A stretch of DNA of 64,000 bases from Talpa occidentalis (lineage: Eukaryota; Chordata; Mammalia; Eulipotyphla; Talpidae), in the NCBI RefSeq assembly GCF_014898055.3, contig NW_023601212.1, positions 45,992,329-46,056,328 of the forward strand, written 5' to 3'. Positions 46,101-55,264 of the stretch are shown piece by piece. A model generated the notes under the pieces. It ran no database searches. It saw only the letters and a program-made list of their open reading frames with translations, and was not told the origin of the DNA. Position numbers and translations under genes: made by a program. Numbering within the stretch: position 1 is the first letter of the stretch; each line of letters starts with the position of its first letter.

Positions 46101-49100
46101 TTAACAAATTTTATCAATGAGTTATTTTTAAAAAATATTTATTTATGCATACAAGAACTGGGGTATAGGCCAGAGGTGTTTGGGGTGAGAGGATTCACCA
46201 GAGACAGAGTGTGGAGCAGAACAGGCAGAATGAATGAATTACACCGCTGAGGGGAGCAGCGAGCAAGACAGGAGAGGTCTGCTGTGCTATGTGGGTAGCT
46301 CCTTGGCCGGCAATAAAACTTGTGTTGCAGTGGCTGTAGACAGCTTCATAGCTTGATTCTTAACTCCTTGTGCCACTTGGGAGGCCCAGCAATGCGTTAT
46401 TTTTAAATTAAGGCTTATACACAGGTATTTTAGACATAATGCATACTTAGACTATAGTATAATGTAAACAAAGCTTTTATTTTATTTTTTTAATATTTAT
46501 TTATTTATTTATACAAGCACTGGGTACAGTCAGAAGCACAGGAGGGTGAGAGAATTCACCAGAGCCAGAGCAGGGAACAGAACAGGCAGACCGACAAAAT
46601 ACACTGCTGAGGGGAACAGTAGGCACGGCAGGAGAGGTCTGCGCGCCATGTGGGACCCTCACCGGCGGCCAGCGGTCGAAGTGGTGCTGCAGAGGCTGCG
46701 GCAGCTTCACAGCCCAGCGCTCAGCTGCTGCGCCACCAGGGGAAGCCCCAACAAAGCTTTTATATGTATTGGAAAACTAAAAACTTCTTGTGACTTGCTG
46801 TAGTGCAACAGCAAGTGATCTGGAACTTTATTGCAGTTATCTGGAACTGCAGTATCTCTGAGGTGTGCCTGTATTTTATTTTTTTTTAAAGATTTTATTT
46901 ATTTATACAAGAGCTGGGGTATAGGTCAGAGGCGTGGGAGGGTGAGAAGATTCACCAGAGACAGATCAGGGAGCAGAACAGGCAGACAGACTGGAAGCGC
47001 TGCTGAGGGGAGCAGCGGGCAAGACGGGAGAGGTCTACCTCACCATGTGGGTATCTCCCTGGCTGGCCGGGAATTGAACCTGTGCTGCAGAGGCTGTGGA
47101 CAGCTTTATAGCGCTGCACTTAACCGCCTGTACCACCGGGGAGGTCCGTGTGCCTGTATTTTAAAATGGTTATTAAGGATTTTGTTTTCAGATAGGATGT
47201 AGTCATTTTCTGCATCCTTACTCTTGAATTAAATTGCAAAAATTTTCTGAGGTGGCATTGAGCACAAATAATATTTTGGAAACCACCTGCAACAACAAGA
47301 AAGTGAAAAGAAAAAATTCCAGTAATTTTGTTCATGTTGAAATTATGCAAACCCTATTGAAGTAATTGCCTCCCTTCATGATGGAAAGAAAGGCAGGGTA
47401 TCAGTGAGGGGGTGTGAAAATGAAGGTGTGTTCTGCTTCCTTTCTGGGCTCATGCTCTTCCGATTACATCTCCTAGCTCAGGGAAGGTTTTGCATTGAGG
47501 CCTTGGTGCATCATTACTGATTTGATCTTTGGGAATATCCTTTAGGAGAAGTCCCAGCACTATCACCTTTTGCCCAAGAGGGAATTAAAATAGCTTGTCT
47601 AAGATCATGCATTTAAGGGGGCGCAGCTGGGTTTGACTGCAGGTCCATCTTAATTATTCGGAGGGCCTCCTTTTCTCCCTCCTCCATCTGTGCTAAGAGG
47701 CAAACCAAGATAGACTTTAAAACAAGAGTTACAAGCAATAAAGAGGCATTGTTACCTTGGTGAAGGGGCCAATTCACTGGGAAGATATAACAATTATAAA
47801 TACATATGTGCCCCAAGACAGAGCACTAAAATGCATCAGGCAAAAACTGAAATTAAGGAGAAAATAAACAGTTCAACAGTAATAGTTATGGAGCATACCA
47901 TGGAGTACTAGCAAGGTTGGGAAAACAGTCTGAGTAGGTATTAAAAGCCATTTGGATTCCTCATCCACTCTGCCTTCCCACCAAAGTGGATGCCCCCAAA
48001 ATGTCGAAAAGGGCCGGACTCATCCTCCCTTGAGCCACGGTCTTCTCAGCACTAGTGACATGTGGGGGTAGATCATACTCCATGCGAGGCTGGCCTGTGA
48101 ATTGTAGGGTGCTGGGCAGCATGCCTGGCCTCAGCCCACCAATAGCACACTTCCTTCTCAGTTGTGACCACAAAGTGTCTCCCGGTATTGCCAACTGCCT
48201 CTTTGGGCAACCTCTGATACAGGAATTATATAAGGCACACCAGTTTGCTCCTAGAGTGAGTGTCCAGCCTCTTTAGTCAATATATTTGGGATAAATGGGA
48301 AAAATTCTTCCAGAAATTTAACCCTGTATCTCCAGAAGGGTCTCCTCTTGATTCTCTCTCTAGGAAACCTGTCTGAGAGCACATTCCCCTGGCATTTAGC
48401 ATGCCCTGTGGGATAGCATGCCTCCCAGATGGCAGATGGCTCTTCTGAGAGCTCAGAACCCTGAAGAAGACAGAAGTTGGGTTGTGGTGGGTGCTCTAGA
48501 AGCTTCATGCACAGCATGGAGTCATGGATAGGGGCAAAGGAGCAGACAACCCAGATTTGTCCAAGACAAGCCTTGCTGTTGAAGTCTGACCTCAATTCCT
48601 TTGTGCTGGTTTTGCTCCAAATGTGCTGTGTGACGCTTAGCCACAGTATCCTCACCTATAACTAGTAGTCAACACCTCAGGTTCAGATGACCCTCTGTGA
48701 AAGACTCCAGGAATGGAACGGCTGCTTCCTTGGGAATTCAGCCAAGAATGGTGGGAAACTAGGGGTGGCTGGCTTGCTCAGAAGCACCCTATCCCATAGG
48801 CTCTGGTGTTGCCCTCATGTCCAACTTTGAGCAGCTGCTCCGAGGGGTGTGGAAGCCAGAGGTCAATGAGATCCTGCACATGTCCTTGTGAGTATCCCTT
48901 CCTCCCCCTCTATCCCTCCTGTATGTACTGGTGCCCCCTGGGCCTGACCCTGGGTTGGATACTCCTGATAACTTGAAGGACTCAGCCTCTGACTTCACCA
49001 TCCAGAAGCTGTCAGAGGCCATTTCTGGGGGACTCCAGAGAGGAGACCATGGCTCTGCATAGGGGGAAGGGGTAGGCAGAGCCATGGGGAAATGAAACAC

Positions 49101-51610
49101 TTGATTTGGGTATTGAAAGCTGTGTAGGAGTTTTCCAACAAAGGAGCTTCTGGACAGAGGCTAACACCTCTTCCTACTGTCAATGCAGAAAAGAGCAATG
49201 ATTCTGCTTGGTTCTGTGTAGTTTAGGAGTAAGGGGTACAGGGCTTGGGCACAGAATGTGGGAGAGGACTGTGACTGGGGATAATTTTCTCCAAATCTAC
49301 AGCAAGTAAAGCTAGAATCACTAAAATATGAACAAATTCAAAGGGTCACTCATATGCCAATAAAAATTTGCTCTAGTTTCAAACTTTGGACAGCTCAATG
49401 TAATCTTGTGTCTTTCCCATAACAAGTCTATTCCCACCTTCAGTTCACCAGCAGGAAAATGCAGACCCAGACAGTTGCATCCTGCTAAGCAGAATTGTAT
49501 TCCCCTCTCAGATTCTATTTTCACTTCATTAGTTGAGGGTAGGGGTTCTGTGAAGTCACACATAAACCCTCTGGTCCTGGACACTGTGAGTGCTTTGGAA
49601 ATATCAGGCAGAATTATCATAGCTAAATATATTCAGTGAGTGATGGGCATTGGGAACAGAAGTCATGAGTCTGTATTTTGCAACATGTTAAAATATTGGA
49701 TTCCTATTATGCAAGGAAGAAAAGGAAAGCTAAGGAAAACTGTGTGTTAACCCCACGCTCTGGGGAGTACACTGTTTCGGTGTCTGTCCCCAAGACTAGC
49801 TTCAAGGTTCAATGATTTGCTAGAAGGACCCACCAAACTTGGCAAAACTGTTATACTAACAATTATAGTTTATTGCAGGAAAAAGATAAAGATTAAAGTC
49901 AGCAAAGTAAAAGGTGTGTGAGGTGGGGTTCAGGGGATACCAGGTGTGAGCTCCCAGGTATCTCTCTCAGTGCAGCTGTGTGGACAGTGCGTGTGTCTTC
50001 CAACATCTCCATGTGAGAGGCTGCACTGAATAATGCCCAGCATTCAAGCTCCCCTTGCCCCAGTGTCCAGGTTTTTTATTAGTCTTGGTCACATGGACAG
50101 AGCTGACCTGCATGGCTGACCTCTGTCTGCAACTCCTCCAGAGGTTTAGCGGATACCTTGTGGCCCCAGAGCCCTATTCGAAATCACACTGTTACTGTCT
50201 GGTGTGACTCAAAGCCCCCAGGTGAACAGAGACACTCCTATGAGGCAGGACATCAAGATGGGCTTAGAGGTCACCTCCCAAGAGCTGGTGACAAGGTCAG
50301 ATCTCTCTGAGTCAGGTTAACCCTTTCCCTTGGGAGACACTGCCCCCATGCCAAGTGGGCATCTTCCCATCTCACCCTCAGGAAGAGCTGGGATGGGAAC
50401 TTGGGCTAATCAGGGGTGGTGGAGATAGAGGTCTGGGGCAGAGGTACAGAGGCCTGCCAAGGTGACCACAGCTGTCCCCTCCAGCCCCACCAAGGCTAGC
50501 TTGTATGGCGCCATACTCTTCACTCTCCAGCAGACCCGCTGGCTGCCAGTGTCCAAGGCCACCCTCATCTTCATTTTCACCATGTTCATGGTGTCCTGCA
50601 AGGTAAGCTTTCATGTCCTAAACAAAGCTGATCTGCACCTCCCGGGCTGGAAACAGGGAGTTAGATTCAGATCCTGCGTATTCAGGAAAGGACGGCCTTA
50701 TGGTGGAGGGGCTGGAGAGCTTGCTGGCAGGCCCATGCATGGGAGGAGGGTCAGGAGAATGTGTCCAGCAGGTGGGTTTAGGGCTCCCAGGAGGCGCGCC
50801 CAGTCTGCAAAGATGGAGAAGGGGCAGGAGTGTGCAGGATGTCTGGGGAATCAGGACCTCATGCCCTGGACATGGAGAGCAAAAAAGTAAGACACGGGGA
50901 TGGTATACTTGGGACTCTGGGCACTCAGGCTAGACCAGGGTGAGTGTCGATTCATGGTCAGGCCTTGAGTTGGCTTCACTCTACCCAGGAGGGGTCCTCA
51001 GGTGCACCCTTTTCTCCCTTACTATGGAGCTGGGGAACTCTGCTCTTGGTCCCCTGGGAAGGGGCCATGGGCTATCAAAAGAGAGTGAACTCTCTTAACC
51101 CAAGCACAGCTCCTCTATATACCCGGCTTTGTCTGGGTTTCAACACCAAAAGTGCTGTGTCACAGGTAATCCGGGCAGGTGGTCTCCCTCCCGTGGGTGC
51201 ATGCAGTCGGAGAGCTTTGCCAGGGCTGGGTCTGGGCTGCCTCTGACCTTAATTTAGCTGACCTTCTCCCCCTCTCCCCCTCCCCACTTTGCTTTCTGCC
51301 TTGGCCCCCCTCTTGCTCTTTCTCTGTGTCTGTATCCCCTGCCCTCTTGTTCCCCCATGTATTACCTCAGGTGTTCCTGACAGCCACTCACTCTCACAGC
51401 TCCCCTTTTGATGTTCTGGAGGGCTACATCTGCCCTGTGCTGTTTGGGTCAGCCTGGGGGGCTGACCATCATCATGACAATCATGGAATATCCCATGGCA
51501 GCTTCCATGGTGGCAGCGGGCCTGGCTCCCAGCACTCGGCCCTACCCGCCAAGTCCAAGGAGGAGCTGAGCGAGGGCTCCAGGAAGAAGAAGACCAAGAA
51601 GGCCGATTAG
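27976..51610 (+). CDS. TMEM38A: TRIC-A monovalent cation channel, six coding exons
   Basis: Joining 27976-28099, 44843-44999, 45238-45422, 48800-48887, 50485-50602 and 51371-51610 gives 912 nt, 303 residues plus stop (human, from memory, 299). The protein starts [20 protein letters not shown] as human TRIC-A does. The family forms trimeric K+-selective channels with seven membrane segments in the sarcoplasmic/endoplasmic reticulum and nuclear envelope, supplying counter-ion current during Ca2+ release. Visible features are the KEV motif (Lys122-Glu-Val) with Arg126 four residues on, the pair associated with lipid binding in TRIC structures; a His-rich stretch (HHAHHHYHH, 135-143); a His/Gly-rich cytosolic tail (about 256-275); and a Lys-rich end whose last four residues KKAD fit a KKXX retrieval signal. 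The ATG has G at -3 and +4. Confidence 0.98.
28555..28575 (+). promoter_or_regulatory. E-box plus TATA / CArG-like cluster in TMEM38A intron 1
   Basis: CAGCTG (28555-28560) is followed six bases later by CTATATAAGG (28566-28575), which reads both as a strong TATA box and as a CArG box with one mismatch. It lies 456 bp into intron 1. A role as an internal or muscle-related promoter element is inference only. Confidence 0.35.
29600..29752 (+). mobile_element. MER5A-like hAT MITE
   Basis: Starts ggtggttctcaaacctggc and includes tgcacatcaggggttcctgg; ends near ggttgaaaacccc. Confidence 0.65.
29755..29890 (-). repeat. MIR fragment
   Basis: Reverse MIR: tgcaaatagggaaacagg .. ggagactcagctaatttac. 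Confidence 0.55.
30175..30330 (+). repeat. MIR fragment
   Basis: ttcagtttgctcatctgtg followed by aattgggatc and gtgaggatttgtcaatg. Confidence 0.55.
30430..30600 (+). mobile_element. MER5-like hAT remnant
   Basis: gcctgggagctactagaaat, gccctccacccagacc, agctgaatgagaatctac. Confidence 0.6.
30795..30995 (+). mobile_element. MER5-like hAT remnant
   Basis: aacaatgattcacaaatg, cacccggggagctttaaaa, aaatcagcatttctggggg. Confidence 0.6.
31065..31175 (-). mobile_element. MER20-like hAT remnant
   Basis: gatgctggtagcacaccac, cagttgtgaccaaccaaaat and ttcccagacattgtggg. Confidence 0.6.
31370..31880 (-). mobile_element. Old L1 3' end fragment
   Basis: tcattcacttagcaatgtgc, tagtgctgaataatattcc and ttaattattcaccgattgaag are the antisense L1 ORF2-end words. 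Confidence 0.7.
31915..32190 (-). repeat. T+ SINE, subtype B
   Basis: Tail aaaatatttttatttattt, head ccaccagggaggtccc. The B box (reverse complement ccagggattgaattt) has lost its CpG. Confidence 0.9.
32715..32845 (-). repeat. MIR fragment
   Basis: aaattgaggctcagagagtg .. ctgattgaaacccacattc. Confidence 0.6.
33015..33190 (-). repeat. MIR fragment, weak
   Basis: cagtcacttgcataaagcc .. cagaacccaaatctgg. Confidence 0.5.
33698..34040 (-). mobile_element. Tigger1-type MITE
   Basis: Internal words ggtttcctagtgcatataaa, aggcaatgtacatac and aaaccttcaatttgtaaaa, ending gtatgcctgta. Transposase region deleted. Confidence 0.75.
34050..34560 (-). mobile_element. Old L1 3' end fragment
   Basis: taaaattttattgatttac, cacttagcataatcatc, gctgagtagtattccata and agctattgtgaacaatgctg. 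Confidence 0.75.
34770..35125 (-). mobile_element. Old L1 3' end fragment
   Basis: gaatggaattatacaacattc, aagattcatccatgtagc, ccacctttgggctatggtg. A short sense L1 piece (34600-34760) precedes it. Confidence 0.7.
35350..35720 (-). mobile_element. Probable L1 3' UTR fragment, very old
   Basis: atgataaaatatttcaaatgc .. gacttaacaaatgtgaac .. cagcaataaccttatgg. Confidence 0.45.
35725..35865 (+). mobile_element. MER20-like hAT remnant
   Basis: gcagtggttcgcaaccag, gtgggtaggggccagggatg, atcctacagtgcccagg. Confidence 0.65.
35915..36252. mobile_element. Tigger-like DNA transposon remnant
   Basis: ataagttgaaaatatcatg, gtacctcatcaaacattatag and terminal taagttgtaaccatctgta, with complementary ends. 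Confidence 0.55.
36900..37170 (+). repeat. L2 3' end
   Basis: ctagactgtgaaccccacaa, gctgcatcctaggcacc and agaaatacttgctgaatac. Confidence 0.65.
37220..37560 (+). repeat. Old dispersed repeat, family not named
   Basis: ctgatataacaatgaccgc, ttaaaacaacagaaatgtg and agctcaggagtccgaaatc. It resembles the repeat that hosts the L1 at 62351. Confidence 0.5.
37889..38160 (+). repeat. T+ SINE, subtype B
   Basis: Flanks agagtgaagtgaa and agaatgaagtgaa. Tail aaataaaataaatctt. Confidence 0.92.
38470..38645 (-). mobile_element. Tigger-like nonautonomous element
   Basis: tgggctgtaccatctagg then tttgtgtaattacactc, the reverse complement of the signature at 3710. Ends gcattgcttaatgac and gttaagtaatgcag are complementary. 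Confidence 0.6.
39210..39760 (-). mobile_element. Old L1 3' end fragment, first part
   Basis: aggaatcatacattatgtaac, tttcactgagcataatgtcc and tgggatccatctgcata. It resumes at 40085-40260 (gcatagtattccatggg), after a Tigger insertion. Confidence 0.7.
39775..40080 (+). mobile_element. Composite of two Tigger-like segments
   Basis: A first segment (attagttattgttaatctc .. ttatcataggtatgtatg) is joined at agtatatgcaggcatgc to the acacaaacct/ggtacagcc element. The same pairing occurs at 55780-56070. Confidence 0.55.
40544..40810 (+). repeat. T+ SINE, subtype C
   Basis: Flanks atccacaagtccag (40531-40544) and atccacaagccccag (from 40812). Confidence 0.93.
40990..41250 (-). mobile_element. Old L1 3' UTR fragment
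   Basis: tgagatataattcacatacc and taccattcattggttttta, a common antisense L1M pattern. Confidence 0.5.
42389..42700 (+). repeat. T+ SINE, subtype A, with extra 3' segment
   Basis: Flanks aagatacaca (42379-42388, 42699-42708). After the tail, AAATCTAAA lacks the TCTTT terminator; A-run 42659-42670 is followed by gtacaattcaataatt and a second A-run to 42700, all inside the duplication. Confidence 0.93.
43308..43585 (-). repeat. T+ SINE, subtype B, inside L1
   Basis: Tail tttttaagatttgtttatt; the head is degraded (acatgagggccccc). Confidence 0.88.
43686..43966 (-). repeat. T+ SINE, subtype B/C, inside L1
   Basis: Flanks tatggtggaattt and taaggtggaatat. Contains catactgggaagccaggg, an extra piece near the B box. 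Confidence 0.88.
44635..44700 (+). repeat. MIR fragment
   Basis: ctctgatctagctctgcc .. gacctcgggcaggtatgc .. cctctctgagccttgg. Confidence 0.6.
44843..44999 (+). CDS. TMEM38A: TMEM38A coding exon 2
   Basis: 157 nt encoding [20 protein letters not shown] onwards to two bases of Trp94. Acceptor CCTCCTAG|GAGC, donor GTCTG|GTAAGC. Contains NNSS at 83-86 in the loop before the next membrane segment. Confidence 0.97.
45238..45422 (+). CDS. TMEM38A: TMEM38A coding exon 3
   Basis: 185 nt encoding Tyr95 to Lys155 and one base of Gly156. It holds the CPLDLFYK and KEVVRVRKI signatures and the His-rich stretch. Acceptor CCAAAG|GTAC, donor AAAG|GTAAAC. Intron 2 is only 238 bp. Confidence 0.97.
45690..45835 (-). 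mobile_element. MER20-like hAT remnant
   Basis: gtttagcagcacccactagg and gcctgtagcactgctgg. In TMEM38A intron 3. Confidence 0.5.
46122..46389 (-). repeat. T+ SINE, subtype B/C
   Basis: Flanks tcaatgagttattttt and gcaatgcgttattttt. Inserted in a Tigger MITE. Confidence 0.9.
46481..46749 (-). repeat. T+ SINE, subtype A
   Basis: Perfect 14-bp duplication aacaaagcttttat (46467-46480, 46750-46763). Confidence 0.95.
46879..47147 (-). repeat. T+ SINE, subtype C
   Basis: Perfect 16-bp duplication gtgtgcctgtatttta (46863-46878, 47148-47163), which includes the right end of the Tigger MITE. Confidence 0.95.
47164..48799. other. Rest of TMEM38A intron 3
   Basis: 47990-48200 looks like an antisense MER20-type hAT element (cagcccaccaatagcac, ctcagttgtgaccacaaag). 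Otherwise nothing I can name. Confidence 0.5.
48800..48887 (+). CDS. TMEM38A: TMEM38A coding exon 4
   Basis: 88 nt encoding [20 protein letters not shown] and on to the split Phe185. Acceptor CCATAG|GCTC, donor CCTT|GTGAGT. Confidence 0.96.
48888..50484. other. TMEM38A: TMEM38A intron 4
   Basis: 49745-50335 resembles an old antisense LTR (cccagtgtccaggttttttatt, acactcctatgaggcagg) but the family is uncertain. The rest is unassigned. Confidence 0.45.
50485..50602 (+). CDS. TMEM38A: TMEM38A coding exon 5
   Basis: 118 nt encoding Pro186 to Lys224 ([20 protein letters not shown] and the following membrane segment), ending in phase 0. Acceptor CCCTCCAG|CCCC, donor CAAG|GTAAGC. Confidence 0.96.
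51371..51610 (+). CDS. TMEM38A: TMEM38A coding exon 6 and stop
   Basis: 240 nt encoding [20 protein letters not shown], the last membrane segment, the His/Gly-rich tail and the basic C terminus ending KKAD-TAG. Acceptor ACCTCAG|GTGT after a long pyrimidine tract. The tail [16 protein letters not shown] appears four residues longer than in human. Confidence 0.97.
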   Translation: MFLTATHSHSSPFDVLEGYICPVLFGSAWGADHHHDNHGISHGSFHGGSGPGSQHSALPAKSKEELSEGSRKKKTKKAD

Positions 51611-52349
51611 AGTGTGGCCCCAGGGGGCCCTTGGAGTACCTGGAGAGGACCTGGACCTATGAACCTCAGAGCCAGGATGCAGGGAGGCATCCTGGGCTCA
51701 GCTCTCCCCTCTCTAGACCTCAAATTCCCCATCTGCAAACTGGGGCCACCATATACCAAGGGCTGATATGGGGGGGATATCAGTGAGATATGGGTGGGTG
51801 TAAGGACAGTTAGGAATGGGGAGTCCCTTCCCTCCACCTGCCCCCCATTAGACCCAGCTTTTTTGTTTTGAGGGGAGGGCCAGAGAATCACCTCTGCCCA
51901 ACCAACATCTCTGGCAGTTATGCTCTTGGTTATTTCCTCTTTAAAATTACGTCTTGATCCCAAAAGAATTTCAAGCCATGTTGAGACTCCTTCATTTGAT
52001 GGACATTTTCCTAAGTATCTGCTCTGATGCAGCTGCTGGAATTTCTTTTTTTGTCCATGTTCCTCGGGGATTAGACCTTCTTCCCAGGCCCAGAAAGTTC
52101 CCACTCCTGGGTGTACTGGGCAAGTTGCCTCTTCCCAGCCTCATGTTTCCCATCTGTACAGTGGAGACCTCCCTCCTGGCCTCCCCTGCATGGAAGCGCC
52201 CATATGAGGCTGGACATAAACAAGGCTTACACACTCATAAGCACTGCGCCTTCGGAAGAGGAGCCCTTTAGGATGTTCCTTGTGCTTGAGAATGGCTTTG
52301 CCCTTAGATCCCTTGTGTTTGTGGATCAGAGAACCTTGCAAAGGCTTTT

Positions 52350-52355
52350 AATAAA
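52350..52355 (+). terminator. Candidate proximal poly(A) signal of TMEM38A
   Basis: AATAAA in the context ctttTAATAAATATG, 740 nt after the stop codon. Confidence 0.5.
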
Positions 52356-52980
52356 TATGTCTAGGCCACTCTTGAGAGCTTGGATGTTGGGGAAGGTTTG
52401 TTCTAATCCTTGACTTCATTCAGGCTGCCCAGAAAGCAAAGAAATGCCACCACCCAGGCAGGGGTTCCAAGATCCATCGGTGCAGAAGCTCTGAGTGCTC
52501 CCTAATGGGCCCTAGAAGCATCCCTTGAGCTGATGTCCTTCATCACTAATCATTCATCAACAAACATTGAAGCCTCCCTCTGTGCCAAGCCTTGTGCTGC
52601 TGCTGGGTGGGCTAGGAGCTTGTTTCAGGGTGAGTGAAGGGGATAGTAGCTGAGGACCCCTCCCAGCCGCCTTCCTTGAAGCCTAGACCACCAGGATGAC
52701 CAGCATCACTGGGTGCTGGGGGAGGGGTGGGTGTGTAGGCATGGCCTGTCTCAGGTGGGGTTTGGGCCCCTGCTGGGTGGCCTGGGGGCTGCCCTCTGCA
52801 CACAGGTACTTGGGATATCAGTCTACAGTTGAGTCCAGATCGGCACAGGTTTGGTGAGACCCCAGGTGCTGCCCAGCTTTTTGAAAGTGCCTTGATGGGG
52901 AGCTGGGTGGGTCCTGAGGCTACAAGGCCTCTGGATTTCTCCTTTGCATGTCCAGCAAGACTCAGTGTTAAGAATCAACA

Positions 52981-52986
52981 AATAAA
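52981..52986 (+). terminator. Candidate distal poly(A) signal of TMEM38A
   Basis: AATAAATGTTGTG followed about 25 nt later by a TG-rich stretch (gatggtttgtctga), a good cleavage-site arrangement. Confidence 0.65.
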
Positions 52987-53005
52987 TGTTGTGAAAGAAT
53001 CTGAT

Positions 53006-53514
53006 GGTTTGTCTGACTCATTCTTGTTCTTTCATCCTCAGTATACAATGGGGGTCTGTATCCTTAGAGACTGGGAGTTTCCAGGGTAATGAGGTGTATG
53101 CAGCCCCTGACTGTGACAGTGGAAGATGGTGGCAGTGAGTGAGGTCTGTTGACTTCGGGTTAAGCAGATTTGGGTTTGAATTCTCATTGTGCCACCAACA
53201 GGGCATGGGCCCTTCCCCTTCAATTCTGTTTGCTCCTTGGAAAAAAGGGGGTGATGGTCATCCCTGCCCTTCAGAGACAGTAGAAAGATTAATGGGTGGT
53301 TGGGACCAGCAGTAAGGGTCTGTGTCAGACCCTGTTAGGAGAATGAGTCAAGCCACAGTCTGGAAAAAAGATCTTTGAAAATCATACACCTGATAAAGTA
53401 ATTAAATCCAGAGTAGAAAAAGAATTCTCAAAACTCATAAGGAAAACAACCCAATTTCAAAATAAGCACAGGATTTAAATGGGCACTTTACCATATAAAA
53501 TATACAGATGGCAT
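53006..53514. other. Unassigned flank 3' of TMEM38A
   Basis: 53100-53220 has a weak antisense MIR look (gcagatttgggtttgaattc). No gene. Confidence 0.45.
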
Positions 53515-53708
53515 ACAGCAGGTCCTCAACGTCATCTCATGCAGCATCATTTCATTGTAATGTTGATTAGAAAACAAAAAAAGAACAAATTCCTGCCATC
53601 TTTGAATGAAGCACTATCTGATGACCTAGTTTCACCCTTACACATCATTTTGCTTCAAGTTACAATTTCCAAGAACAATTGAGAGCAAAGGTAAGTGCAG
53701 ACATACTG
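53515..53708. mobile_element. Possible Tigger/MER6-like MITE
   Basis: Starts tacagcaggtcctcaacgtc and ends cagacatactgta; the middle is AT-rich. Confidence 0.4.
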
Positions 53709-54147
53709 TAAAGATTTATTCATTTATGCATACAAGAGCAGAGGTGTGGGGGGTGAGAGGATTCACCAGAGAAAGTGGGAAGCAGAACAGGCTGATCTGC
53801 CTCCCTGGTGGTGCAGCGGATTGAGCACAGCGCTGTGAAGCTGTCCGCAGCCTCTACAGTGCAGGTTCGATTCTCGGCTGGCCAGGGAGATTCCCACATG
53901 GCATGGCAGACCTCTCTTGTCGTGCCGACAAGAGCAGCAGGTCCGCTGCTGCTCCCCTCAGCAGTGCTTTTGGTCTGTCTGCCTGTTCTGCTCCCCACTC
54001 TGTCTCTGGTGAATCCTCTCACCCTCCTGCACTCTGGCCTGTACCCCAGCTATTACATAAATTAAAAAAAAAAAAAATCTTAAAAAAAAAAAAAAAAGGC
54101 TGATCTACTGAATACACTGCTGAGGGAAGCAGCGGGCAAGACAGGTT
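53709..54147 (-). repeat. Old T+ SINE, truncated, hosting another SINE
   Basis: Pieces 53709-53798 and 54107-54147 together read as one antisense SINE tail half; it stops at agacagg without its head. Confidence 0.85.
53799..54096 (+). repeat. T+ SINE, subtype C, inserted in a SINE
   Basis: Perfect duplication aggctgatct (53789-53798, 54097-54106). It contains a small inverted repeat, gacaagagcagcaggtcc, beside gctgctgctcccc. Confidence 0.93.
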
Positions 54148-55170
54148 AAGATTTCAAACACTGGGCATCCTACATGATGAGAAGAATGTGGAGCAACAAG
54201 AACTCTTATACACTGGAACGATCTCTTTGGAAGACAGTTTGGTAGTATCTTAAAAAGTGAAACATGTACTTTTATGACCAGCCATCCTACTTTTAGGATT
54301 TGCCCAAGAGAAATGCAAATGTGCATCAAGATGACAAGTACACAGCTGTTCACTGCAGCTTGGTTTGCAATAAGAACCCCACACTGGAAACAACAACACA
54401 TGTCCATCAAAAGGTGATGGATGAAGAACTTCCATCCAATTGGGTAATGCTCTACAAAAATAAAAGGGAACCAACAAGAAACATGAATGAGCCTCAAACA
54501 CATCCTGATGGGTGAAAAAGCCATATAAAAAGCAATGATACTACCTGATTCCATTTGTATGACATCCTAGGTTAGAGAAATTAATCTGTAGGAAAAGAAA
54601 GCCAGTCAGTGGGTGCTAGGGAGAGGTTGCTGAGAAGGGTGGGCAAGAGGGCTGACAGCAATATAATTATAAACTAGTGTTACCTCAAAAACTTTTTTAA
54701 AAGATGCACAAGAAAGGGCCTCCCTGGTGGAGCAGGGGTTGAAGACAGCACTATCAAGCTATTGCCAGCCACAGCAGCACAAGTTCGATGCCCAGCTGGC
54801 CAGGGAGCTGACCCACATGGCACAGCAGACCTCTCTTGCCTCGCCTGTTCCTCCCCTCAGCAGTGTGTTTCAGTGTATCTGCCTGTTCTGCTCTCCACTG
54901 TCTCTGGTGAATCCTGTCACCCCCCACACCTCTGGCCTATACCCCAGTTCTTGTATGCATAAATAAATAAATCTTTTAAAAAAAAAGATGCACAAGAAGA
55001 CTTTGGGGTGATGGATGTCTCCACTACCCTGATTGTAGTGAGGTTTCACAGGTCCATGCACACTGCTCAAATGATCAAAATGTGTAATTTAAATATGTGC
55101 AGCTTATTGAATATTGATTGTACCTCAATAAATCTATAAACAATTTCAATATTAAAAACTCAAAAAAATT
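54148..55170 (+). mobile_element. Old L1 ORF2 end and 3' UTR, split by a SINE
   Basis: aactcttatacactggaac, gcccaagagaaatgcaaat, gtgatggatgtctccac and gtacctcaataaatctata. Confidence 0.7.
54715..54982 (+). repeat. T+ SINE, subtype B, inside L1
   Basis: Perfect 16-bp duplication aaaagatgcacaagaa (54699-54714, 54983-54998). Confidence 0.96.
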
Positions 55171-55264
55171 GGGCAAAAGATCTCAGCACTTCACCAAAGA
55201 AAATATAGGGATGATAAGTAATCACATGAACACACATTAAGACCACAACAAAAAGCCACTGAAT

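Larger units (their letters stand above)
45979..46872. mobile_element. Tigger MITE split by two SINEs
   Basis: Exact 13-bp terminal inverted repeats acaggcacacctc (45979-45991) and gaggtgtgcctgt (46860-46872). The inside (cgttttattgatcttgc, cttcacagatgctg, atgtaaacaaagc) is interrupted at 46122 and 46481. Confidence 0.85.
51611..53005 (+). other. TMEM38A: TMEM38A 3' untranslated region
   Basis: About 1.4 kb from the stop to the distal poly(A) signal, with no recent repeat insertion. The short MIR-like piece near 52120-52170 is probably part of the UTR. The distal end is inferred from the second AATAAA. Confidence 0.7.

Noticed and set aside
54105..54554. 149-codon antisense frame
   Set aside because: Runs through an old L1 3' end and a SINE remnant.
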